From the NCBI GenBank assembly GCA_002471275.1, contig DKPQ01000004.1, forward strand, positions 125,541-131,021: DNA of 5,481 nt, written 5' to 3'. The notes below the pieces were generated by a model. It saw only the letters and a list, made by a program, of their open reading frames with translations. It searched no databases and was not told where the DNA came from. This document shows, piece by piece, positions 1 to 5,481 of the stretch (the first letter of the stretch is position 1; each line of letters opens with the position of its first letter). The translations under genes were made by a program, and so were the position numbers. This stretch comes from Flammeovirgaceae bacterium UBA7330. Its GTDB lineage: Bacteria > Bacteroidota > Bacteroidia > Cytophagales > Cyclobacteriaceae.

Positions 1-78
1 AAGAACCAGACAGAAGGAATATCTGTCGTGAGCAGACTCAGTCAATTCACGAAAATCAACCCTGCGAAAATCTCCTGA
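1..78 (+). CDS. Possible 3' end of an unidentified rightward gene (partial)
   Basis: Frame 1 is open from the left edge to a TGA at 76-78 and gives 25 residues ending in SQFTKINPAKIS. I do not recognise the product. The peptide has ordinary protein-like composition, with an amphipathic stretch around VVSRLSQF. If real, the gene converges on topA, and its stop codon lies inside the heptad array that starts at 71. Evidence is weak because 78 bases are too few for a coding call: frame 3 is also open here (to a TGA at 102-104), and so is a leftward frame running from the topA end to the window edge. The upstream sequence would settle it. Confidence 0.3.
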   Translation, partial: KNQTEGISVVSRLSQFTKINPAKIS

Positions 79-119
79 CTTCTGATTCCTGACTTCTGAT
101 TCCTGTCTCCTGTATTCTA
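71..119. repeat. Heptanucleotide tandem repeat array, seven units
   Basis: On the + strand seven consecutive 7-mers can be read without slippage: TCTCCTG, ACTTCTG, ATTCCTG, ACTTCTG, ATTCCTG, TCTCCTG, TATTCTA. Two unit variants alternate, and the same unit flanks them on both sides. By count 37 of 49 bases are pyrimidines on the + strand, so the topA-sense strand is purine-rich. The array begins 3 bases past the topA stop codon. It resembles the short tandemly repeated repetitive (STRR) heptamers first described in cyanobacteria and also found between genes in other bacteria. Units are not self-complementary, so it is not a hairpin terminator. Confidence 0.85.
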
Positions 120-121
120 AC

Positions 122-2443
122 TCACTTCGATTTCCTTCTGCTAAAACGCCCTTTCTTTTCCGGGGCATTCTCAGCCAGTTCCTTACATTCTTCAAATGTC
201 AGTTCCTCAGGGACTTTGTCTTTAGGGATCTTTACATTTTTCTTACCGAACTTGATGTAAGGGCCGTACCTGCCATTGAGCACAAATACCTGATCATCTT
301 CATCAAAGGTCTTAATGTATTTATTGGCATCTTGCTCTCGTTTTTCCAGGATTAAAGCAATGGCCTCATCCTCAGAAATAGCCAATGGGTCCTGGTCCTT
401 CTTAAGGGAGACGAACTTGCCATCATGCCGGATATAAGGGCCGAATCGACCAATAGCAGCCACAATAGGTTTCTCCTCAAATGTACCCACTTCACGAGGC
501 AGTTTGAAAAGCTCCAGCGCCTCCTCCAGGCTGATATTCTCCAACAGCTGACCAGCCCGTAAGCTGGCAAATTTTGGTTTCTCCTCTTCTTCCATCTCGC
601 CGATCTGAACATAGGCACCATATTTACCCAGCTTGCCGTAAATCATTTTACCACTTGCAGGATCGATGCCTATTTCCCGGGCAGACACGGCTTCACTACG
701 CTTGATCTGTGAGGTGTCTTCTACCAATGGATGAAACTGGGTGTAAAAATCTTTGATCATTTTGGTCCAGTTTACTTTACCGGCTGCAATGTCGTCAAAC
801 TCCTCTTCCACTTTGGCTGTAAAAGAAAAGTCAATGACATTGGGGAAATACTGAACCAGAAAATCATTGACCACAATTCCGGTGTTTGTTGGAAAGAGCT
901 TGTTCTTTTCTGCTCCTGTGATCTCGGTCCGCTTGTGGGTTTCAATCCCACCATTTTCAAGGATCAGTTCCTGATAGGCTCGCTCTGTGCCTTCCCGGCT
1001 CTCTTTCTCCACATAGGTTCTCTTGATGATGGTAGAGATGGTAGGAGCATAAGTAGACGGACGACCAATGCCCATTTCTTCAAGTTTCTTTACCAGACTC
1101 GCTTCCGTATATCTCGGTGGATGGCGGGTAAAGCCTTCCTTGGCAATCATTCGCTTCAGGTCAAGGTCCTGACCTACTGAAATTGGAGGAAGCATACCCT
1201 GTTGTTGTTCCTCATCATCTTCATCGTCGGTGGATTCGATATATACTTTAAGGAATCCCTCAAATTTGATGACCTCACCCTGCGCCACAAGTTTTTCAGG
1301 TGTGGTAGAGATACCGATGGTAGCAGTGGTTTTTTCTAATTGTGCATCTGCCATCTGTGAGGCAATGGCTCTTTTCCAGATCAACTCGTAAAGTCTTTGC
1401 TCGGCACTGTCTTTTCCGGCGGATGTAATAGAGAAGTCAGTAGGTCTGATGGCTTCGTGTGCCTCTTGAGCTCCCTGACTCTTGGTCTTAAAATGTCTTT
1501 CCTGGGCAAACTCGTTGCCATAGCTCTTGGCAATCTGACTCTTGGCACTTTGAATGGCTTCCTGCGACAGATTCACTGAGTCAGTCCTCATATAAGAGAT
1601 CTTACCAGCCTCATAGAGCTTTTGTGCCACAGACATGGTCAATGACACTGGGAAACTTAATTTTCTACTGGCTTCTTGTTGAAGTGTTGAGGTGGTGAAG
1701 GGTGGAGCCGGAGTCTTTTTTGCCGGTTTGGTCTCCAGGTTTTCTATGGTGTAGGTTGCACCAATGCATTTTTTAAGGAAAGTGTCGGCGTCTCCCTGTG
1801 TCTTAAACTTAGAAGGAAGCTCAGCCTTCAGGGTTTTTCCACCACCCAGGTCAAATAAGGCAGAGATCTTGAACGAAGATGTAGCCTCAAACTTTTCGAT
1901 TTCACGTTCCCGCTCAACAACTAATCGCACAGCAACAGATTGTACACGTCCGGCGGATAGACCGGTTTTAATTTTTTTCCAAAGGATTGGGGAGAGCTCA
2001 TAACCCACCAGTCGGTCCAGTATCCTCCTGGCTTGTTGCGCATTGACCAGGTCTATATCTATTCCTCTTGGGTTGAGTAATGCATTTTGAATGGCGTTCT
2101 TGGTGATCTCACGGAATACGATCCTTCTTGTATTGGAGTCATTCAGCTCCAGGGCTTGAGACAAGTGCCATGAAATAGCTTCTCCCTCGCGGTCATCATC
2201 CGATGCGAGGTATACAGTGTCCGCACTGGCTGCTAACTTTTTGAGTTGCTTTACAACATCCTTTTTATCATTGGAGATCTTATATGTTGGCTCGAAATTA
2301 TTTTCGATATCAATAGCAAAATCGTCTCTTGGCAGGTCACGTACGTGACCGTAAGATGATTGTACTTCATAGTCCTTTCCCAGGTATCCCTCTATGGTTT
2401 TGGCCTTAGCTGGCGACTCGACAATTACAAGATTCTTTCCCAT
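122..2443 (-). CDS. topA: DNA topoisomerase I (type IA, omega protein)
   Basis: A cytoplasmic type IA topoisomerase that relaxes negative supercoils by nicking one strand, holding it through a 5'-phosphotyrosine, and passing the other strand. The protein is 773 aa and starts with the canonical MGKNLVIVESPAKAKTI. The Toprim domain spans about 1-115, with E9 and the acidic triad D82/D84/E86 in SDDDREGE. GLSAGRVQSVAVRLVVERE lies at 161-179, the catalytic tyrosine is Y284 in ISYMRTDS, AHEAIRPTD is at 328-336, and EMGIGRPSTYAPTI is at 456-469. An acidic linker, DDEDDEEQQQG, sits at 406-416. The C-terminus has no tetracysteine zinc fingers (C226 and C753 are the only cysteines). Instead it has three glycine/aromatic repeats near 603-613, 665-671 and 724-731 (GRFGPYI, GRYGPYI), and ends in a basic tail. 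This is the form usual in Bacteroidota. The ATG at 2443 gives the expected N-terminus. Divergent from the phosphatase operon. Confidence 0.98.
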   Translation of the reverse strand: MGKNLVIVESPAKAKTIEGYLGKDYEVQSSYGHVRDLPRDDFAIDIENNFEPTYKISNDKKDVVKQLKKLAASADTVYLASDDDREGEAISWHLSQALELNDSNTRRIVFREITKNAIQNALLNPRGIDIDLVNAQQARRILDRLVGYELSPILWKKIKTGLSAGRVQSVAVRLVVEREREIEKFEATSSFKISALFDLGGGKTLKAELPSKFKTQGDADTFLKKCIGATYTIENLETKPAKKTPAPPFTTSTLQQEASRKLSFPVSLTMSVAQKLYEAGKISYMRTDSVNLSQEAIQSAKSQIAKSYGNEFAQERHFKTKSQGAQEAHEAIRPTDFSITSAGKDSAEQRLYELIWKRAIASQMADAQLEKTTATIGISTTPEKLVAQGEVIKFEGFLKVYIESTDDEDDEEQQQGMLPPISVGQDLDLKRMIAKEGFTRHPPRYTEASLVKKLEEMGIGRPSTYAPTISTIIKRTYVEKESREGTERAYQELILENGGIETHKRTEITGAEKNKLFPTNTGIVVNDFLVQYFPNVIDFSFTAKVEEEFDDIAAGKVNWTKMIKDFYTQFHPLVEDTSQIKRSEAVSAREIGIDPASGKMIYGKLGKYGAYVQIGEMEEEEKPKFASLRAGQLLENISLEEALELFKLPREVGTFEEKPIVAAIGRFGPYIRHDGKFVSLKKDQDPLAISEDEAIALILEKREQDANKYIKTFDEDDQVFVLNGRYGPYIKFGKKNVKIPKDKVPEELTFEECKELAENAPEKKGRFSRRKSK

Positions 2444-2567
2444 TCATCACTCTTTTACGGCGGTAAATATCTCTAAAAAATAATTAATTCATGAAAGGAG
2501 CCTTACCGAACTTGTTTGAAACAACCTTTTTCAGTCTGCTCTTTTCTCATAACTTAGTTGTAGACAA
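2444..2567. promoter_or_regulatory. Divergent intergenic region, topA and sixA-like promoters
   Basis: This 124-bp gap must hold the start signals for topA (leftward) and for the phosphatase/kinase operon (rightward). Bacteroidota promoters have a -7 box close to TAnnTTTG. A 5-of-6 match, TATTTTTT, lies on the - strand at 2482-2475, about 30 bases before the topA start. Another, TAACTTAG, lies on the + strand at 2550-2557, 10 bases before the phosphatase start, which would leave a leader of only a few bases. Neither has a convincing TTTG element at the expected -33 spacing. No Shine-Dalgarno sequence stands before either gene; the topA leader ends in an A/G-rich stretch, AAAAGAGTGATGA. A 6-bp inverted pair, CGGTAA (2461-2466) and TTACCG (2503-2508), is probably chance. 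Confidence 0.5.
2512..2524. promoter_or_regulatory. 13-bp perfect dyad, possible operator
   Basis: TTGTTTGAAACAA is a perfect inverted repeat with 6-bp arms and a single central base, near the middle of the divergent intergenic region. The form suits a dimeric regulator, and the location could affect either operon. The arms are too close for an RNA hairpin. It is AT-rich, and one such dyad is not rare in AT-rich spacer DNA, so function is conjecture. Confidence 0.25.
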
Positions 2568-3038
2568 ATGGTTAGGAAATTATTTATTTTAAGACACGGC
2601 GAGGCAGAATCAGGCCGAAACTGGACGGATATCAACCGACCTTTGACAGATCAGGGTAAAAAAGATGTTTTGATAGTAGGAGCGAAACTCAATATCAAGG
2701 GTATCAGATTCGACCATGTCTTATGTAGTACGGCACGTAGGACGAGGGAAACGGCATCACTCTTTTTGGAGCCATTCACGGAACAGCCAAATCTGACATT
2801 TCGCGAGGAGTTGTACAACGCTACTCTGGACGAGGTCCAGCGTGAAATAATGAATATCCCGAGGAATTACACAAGCGTGGCCTTGATTGGACATAATCCA
2901 TCGGTATCTTCGCTGGCGACTTATTTGCTGGATACGCAGTTTATTTCTCTATCACCCGGACAGTTGATTGCATTTGATTTATCAATTGAAGATTGGAAAG
3001 ACCTGTATAAAGGATGCGGAACTTTGTTTGAAATATGA
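2568..3038 (+). CDS. sixA: SixA-like phosphohistidine phosphatase (histidine phosphatase superfamily)
   Basis: A small cytoplasmic phosphatase of 156 aa, the minimal size for the SixA branch of the RHG superfamily. LRHGEAE at 8-14 carries the catalytic H10 with R9, the phosphate pocket continues in CSTARRTRET (53-62), an acidic residue lies at E80/E81, and the second catalytic histidine is H109 in LIGHNPSV. PLTDQGKKD (25-33) is also typical. E. coli SixA removes phosphate from histidine on phosphorelay or nitrogen-PTS proteins; the partner here cannot be read from the sequence. The family also contains small-molecule phosphatases, but the short length argues against a full phosphoglycerate mutase. 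No signal peptide or membrane segment is present. Its TGA overlaps the next ATG in an ATGA, so it is the first gene of a coupled pair. I am sure of the superfamily and moderately sure of the SixA assignment. Confidence 0.88.
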   Translation: MVRKLFILRHGEAESGRNWTDINRPLTDQGKKDVLIVGAKLNIKGIRFDHVLCSTARRTRETASLFLEPFTEQPNLTFREELYNATLDEVQREIMNIPRNYTSVALIGHNPSVSSLATYLLDTQFISLSPGQLIAFDLSIEDWKDLYKGCGTLFEI

Positions 3039-4156
3039 AGGAAGGAAAGATCATCGTAGCTCCGAATGCATTCAAAGGCGCGCTTAGCGCTGAAGAAGCT
3101 GCTCAAGCGATAGCCAAAGGCATCAGGATGTCCGGAATCAAAAATGAAATTGTAGAATTGCCCATCGCTGATGGTGGAGATGGAAGCCTGACGGTGATCT
3201 CAAAATATCTGGAGGCAGAAATGAAAGCGTCAAAGGTCAAAGGACCGGATGGAAGTAGCGTGGAAGCCAAATGGGGGTATAATAAATCAAAAAGCCTGGC
3301 CGTCATAGAAATGGCGGAAGCCTCCGGAATAAGATTATTGCCCAAAAACGAGCTCAACCCCATGGTGATGACTACCTATGGTACAGGTCAGCTGATCCTC
3401 GAAGCTGTGAATAAGGGAGCTAGAGAAATCTACCTCACTGTGGGCGGGAGTGCCACGGTTGATTTAGGAGTTGGGATCATGGAGGCTTTGGGAGCTCGAT
3501 TTTACATCCGCAGTGAAGTGTTGAATGGTATAAAGCCCAAAGATTTTGAAAGGATCACCAACATCGATTTAACTGTGCCCGAAGAACTGAAGTCGAAAGT
3601 TAATGTGAGGATCCTCAGTGATGTAAACAATCCCCTGCTAGGCAAAGAAGGTGCAGCGGCAGTATTCGGGCCCCAGAAGGGAGCCACTGAGGAGATGGTT
3701 AAGCAGTTGGAATCAGCGCTTGACCACATGGCCGGCATGCTAGAGGAGCTAACAGGCAAGTCTGTAAGGAATCTGAAAGGGGGAGGTGCTGCGGGAGGGA
3801 TCACGGCAGGTTTATATCTTGCCCTGGATGCGGAAATCCTGGATGGAGCAGACCAGATCCTAAACTGGGCCGGATTTAAGGATCATTTGAAATCGGCCAG
3901 TCTGGTAATCACCGGTGAGGGAAAGATTGACACCCAGACGAATTACGGAAAAGGCCCCGGACTTATCGCCAGGTTGGCCAAAGGAGCCGATCTAAAGGTC
4001 GTTGGACTAAGCGGTGCTTTGGATGAGGACACCAGCCAGATCAGAAATTTCGATCAACTCATCGCCATCTCCAACCCAACCGATCCCCTCGAAGTCTCGA
4101 TGAGGAATACTGCGGCTAACCTGGAGAGAGCAGTCAGTCTTATTTCGAGCACCTAG
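3035..4156 (+). CDS. glxK: Glycerate kinase (GlxK/GarK family)
   Basis: Phosphorylates D-glycerate with ATP. Characterised bacterial members of this family make 2-phosphoglycerate, which enters lower glycolysis; glycerate comes from glyoxylate, tartronate semialdehyde, hydroxypyruvate or sugar-acid breakdown. At 373 aa it has full family length. Signature blocks run in order: APNAFKGALSAEEAA (9-23), PIADGGDGSL (43-52), YGTGQLI (115-121), TVGGSATVDLGVGIMEALGA (135-154), SDVNNPLLGKEGAAAVFGPQ (195-214), GGGAAGGITAG (249-259) and VITGEGKIDTQTNYGKGP (291-308). In the GGSAT block the commoner ND is replaced by VD, which I take for lineage variation. The ATG at 3035 overlaps the phosphatase stop by four bases and gives the expected N-terminus, so translation is probably coupled. 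It is cytoplasmic and intact, ending in TAG. No glyoxylate or sugar-acid genes accompany it here, so its substrate source is unknown. Confidence 0.95.
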   Translation: MKEGKIIVAPNAFKGALSAEEAAQAIAKGIRMSGIKNEIVELPIADGGDGSLTVISKYLEAEMKASKVKGPDGSSVEAKWGYNKSKSLAVIEMAEASGIRLLPKNELNPMVMTTYGTGQLILEAVNKGAREIYLTVGGSATVDLGVGIMEALGARFYIRSEVLNGIKPKDFERITNIDLTVPEELKSKVNVRILSDVNNPLLGKEGAAAVFGPQKGATEEMVKQLESALDHMAGMLEELTGKSVRNLKGGGAAGGITAGLYLALDAEILDGADQILNWAGFKDHLKSASLVITGEGKIDTQTNYGKGPGLIARLAKGADLKVVGLSGALDEDTSQIRNFDQLIAISNPTDPLEVSMRNTAANLERAVSLISST

Positions 4157-4169
4157 TCATACTATGACT
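4155..4169. other. 15-bp perfect dyad at the glycerate kinase stop codon
   Basis: AGTCATACTATGACT is a perfect inverted repeat with 7-bp arms around one central base, and it includes the last two bases of the kinase TAG. As RNA it could fold with a 6-bp stem and a 3-base loop. No run of T follows on either strand, so it is not a standard intrinsic terminator. It may be a weak 3'-end hairpin, a binding site, or chance. Confidence 0.35.
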
Positions 4170-4206
4170 GTTGAGGATGGCTTTGCGCCAGATTGCTAAT
4201 AAGGAA

Positions 4207-4320
4207 TCAAAACTCCACGTCAGCCTTAACATCCTCATCGATCCTCAGATAACTTTCCTTCCTGAATTCCTCTGCTGTTATTGGTAACTCCCTCACTGCC
4301 CACTGCCCACTCCTGCCCAC
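4207..4320 (-). pseudogene. 37-codon open frame, possible gene remnant
   Basis: Read leftward, the frame is open from a GTG at 4320 to a TGA at 4209-4207. The first dozen codons are made of the heptad array. The remaining 26 give a charged, natural-looking C-terminus, ELPITAEEFRKESYL followed by RIDEDVKADVEF. I do not recognise it. It lies in the same frame as the upstream propeller gene, separated by TAG (4329-4327) and TAA (4323-4321). It has no promoter or ribosome site that I can see. It could be the tail of a gene displaced by the repeat array, a lost extension of the propeller gene, or simply open spacer. The propeller protein seems complete without it. Confidence 0.25.
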
Positions 4321-4325
4321 TTACT
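4288..4325. repeat. Second heptanucleotide repeat array (ACTGCCC type)
   Basis: On the + strand the units read CTCCCTC, ACTGCCC, ACTGCCC, then ACT plus CCTGCCC (a 3-base insertion breaks the phase), then ACTTACT. Two units are identical and the rest degenerate. By count 30 of 38 bases are pyrimidines on the + strand, so again the purine-rich strand is the sense strand of the leftward gene. The array ends one base before the propeller stop codon and occupies the convergent gap after the kinase. The 7-bp period matches the array at 71-119 although the unit sequence differs. Confidence 0.7.
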
Positions 4326-4326
4326 C

Positions 4327-5448
4327 CTATTTCCCCCTTCCCAACCCAAATTGATCTCCTGCATTATACGCCTTACCATCTTTCATAAAGACTTCAATCA
4401 TTTTTTCACTGGATACGGTGTTGTGGTTTTCGTCTTTCAGGAGGTAGAGGATCTCCCGGGTTTTGGCATGGATGACCTCACCACTGGAGGGATAGGCATA
4501 TTGACCATCGATGCTAAACGTGACCCATCCCGGCATATCACTGAGTGGGATGGTAGTAAGCTGTTGATAGGGTGGGAAAGCCTGAAAAATGTGCATTCTC
4601 ATGTTGTGTCCGTCACTAATCCAAATCTCCTTTTCGTTGGGGGTTAGCCCGATTCCATGACTGGGATTTCCATGACGCCGGACTGGACCTTTATCCCATC
4701 CTTCAACGATAATGCTCGCTAGCTTTTTACCGGTTTTTAAGTCTCCGACTTCAAATCCCAGCAGTTCGTTTACATTCACGTAAACAATGGTCTCATCGCT
4801 GTTTACCGTAAAAGGTCTGATCCCAGCGCTGAATGGGCCTATTTTTCTGATTACTTTATGTGTTTTAGGATCTGCGACGTGTAACTCCGGAGAACCAATG
4901 TCAGCCATGTATACCTGGTTTCCTGAAGGACCATAGATGGTGTTATGTGCTCTTGAATGTACTTTGATTTTAGCTATTTCGTTACCATCTTCAGCATTGA
5001 CCACCCGCCAGAAGTCCTTCTCAAGGGAAGGCAGATAGATGGTTTTACCATCCGGTGATATGGATAGCCGGTCGCATCCGCCTTCGTATTTCTTTTCCCA
5101 AACTACCTTTTCTGTCTCCAGGTCTATTCGCTGCATTGACTCAAGCGTCGTAATGAAAATACTATTCAAAGATATGCTGATATCAATTCCTTTTACATTG
5201 GAGGGTGTTCCATCGTCGTGAAATCCCTGAGTGCTGATCCGTTTCACAAACTGGTGATTATTATCGATATCAAAGACCACCAATCCATGCCCACCATAAC
5301 CCAGGTAGTCTCTGATCCCCGGAGTAGCTACATATAGGAGATGTCCGGTTTTTGATTCATCAGACTGGTGAGGTGGCTGAGCACTTATTGTAAACGTAAC
5401 AGCCAGTAGGATAATGCTTATTGATTGCTGAAGTAAATTTTTCATCAT
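4327..5448 (-). CDS. Secreted YncE/YVTN-like beta-propeller protein
   Basis: A 373-aa exported protein of unproven function. Residues 1-23 form a signal peptide: MMKN, a hydrophobic core SIILLAVTFTISA, and a likely signal peptidase I cut at A23/Q24. No lipobox cysteine is seen, so it is probably periplasmic or released. The rest looks like one propeller of about seven blades. Repeating strands include HLLYVATPG (36-44), GLVVFDI (55-61), RLSISPDGKTIYLPS (127-141), NQVYMADIGSPELHVADPKT (177-196), IGLTPNEKEIWISDGHNMRM (266-285) and VTFSIDGQYAYPSSGEVIHA (309-328). These SPDGK-type turns and the 'indicator changed to IDL/DPKT' pattern mark the YncE/YVTN and cytochrome-cd1-like group. The lone C125 and the absence of a CxxCH argue against bound haem c. 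Two ATGs stand in tandem (5448 and 5445); either works, and no Shine-Dalgarno is seen. The 33 bases upstream to the window edge show no promoter. Confidence 0.85.
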   Translation of the reverse strand: MMKNLLQQSISIILLAVTFTISAQPPHQSDESKTGHLLYVATPGIRDYLGYGGHGLVVFDIDNNHQFVKRISTQGFHDDGTPSNVKGIDISISLNSIFITTLESMQRIDLETEKVVWEKKYEGGCDRLSISPDGKTIYLPSLEKDFWRVVNAEDGNEIAKIKVHSRAHNTIYGPSGNQVYMADIGSPELHVADPKTHKVIRKIGPFSAGIRPFTVNSDETIVYVNVNELLGFEVGDLKTGKKLASIIVEGWDKGPVRRHGNPSHGIGLTPNEKEIWISDGHNMRMHIFQAFPPYQQLTTIPLSDMPGWVTFSIDGQYAYPSSGEVIHAKTREILYLLKDENHNTVSSEKMIEVFMKDGKAYNAGDQFGLGRGK

Positions 5449-5481
5449 TAAATGGGGTTAAAGAGACTGTTCAGAAAAGTG

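Noticed and set aside
71..119. Heptad array as a CRISPR or an intrinsic terminator
   Set aside because: Units are 7 bp with no unique spacers, so it is not a CRISPR array. Units are not self-complementary and no hairpin plus T run can be drawn, so it is not an intrinsic terminator.
1..121. Leftward open frame running from the topA end through the array to the window edge
   Set aside because: It is open only because the purine-rich array strand has no stops; it lacks a start codon of its own and any recognisable motif. It remains a competitor to the rightward call at 1-78.
731..1180. 149-codon rightward open frame inside topA
   Set aside because: It lies wholly antisense to a clear topA coding region, has no recognisable motif, and its peptide composition looks like a reverse-strand shadow. 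The other shorter antisense frames in topA, the kinase and the propeller gene were dropped for the same reason.
2568..3038. Phosphoglycerate mutase, as an alternative for the RHG protein next to glycerate kinase
   Set aside because: At 156 aa it lacks the extra segments of cofactor-dependent mutases (about 230-250 aa), and its blocks fit the short SixA form better.
4164..4199. 11-codon rightward micro-ORF MTVEDGFAPDC after the kinase
   Set aside because: Too short to separate from chance, with no ribosome site, and it starts inside the 15-bp dyad.
4327..5448. Cytochrome cd1 or haem-containing nitrite reductase
   Set aside because: Only the propeller resemblance is present; there is no CxxCH and only one cysteine, so a haem c enzyme is not supported.
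1..5481. A novel defence, mobile or RNA-based system
   Set aside because: All four full genes belong to well-known families, spacers are short, and I see no transposase, integrase, attachment site, tRNA, or structured RNA signature.

Overview
The window looks like an ordinary stretch of chromosome from a member of the Bacteroidota, most likely a Cytophagia-type marine or soil bacterium. The evidence is a type IA topoisomerase whose C-terminus carries glycine/aromatic repeats instead of tetracysteine zinc fingers, start codons with no clear Shine-Dalgarno sequence in front of them, and short heptanucleotide tandem repeats between genes. This placement is inferred from style; nothing in the window names a genus.

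Layout. Bases 1-78 may hold the last 25 codons of a rightward gene. A heptad tandem array (71-119) fills the gap to the leftward topA gene (122-2443, DNA topoisomerase I, 773 aa). A 124-bp divergent intergenic region (2444-2567) separates topA from a rightward two-gene operon: a small SixA-like histidine phosphatase (2568-3038), joined by an ATGA stop/start overlap to a glycerate kinase (3035-4156). A 170-bp convergent gap follows (4157-4326). It holds a 15-bp dyad at the kinase stop codon, a 37-codon open frame that may be a gene remnant, and a second, different heptad array (4288-4325). The last gene, read leftward (4327-5448), encodes a secreted beta-propeller protein of the YncE/YVTN type. 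Its promoter lies beyond the right edge.

How the genes relate. TopA relaxes negative supercoils and is housekeeping. The phosphatase/kinase pair is probably translationally coupled; the kinase should feed glycerate into lower glycolysis as 2-phosphoglycerate, while the phosphatase target is unknown. The propeller is exported and has no evident link to its neighbours.

I see no defence system, mobile element, CRISPR array or RNA gene. The least explained signal is the pair of heptad arrays. They have different unit sequences but the same 7-bp period and the same strand polarity. Each lies immediately after the stop codon of a leftward gene, at the second junction certainly and at the first probably between convergent genes. 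The first array also offers rightward stop codons in all three frames.
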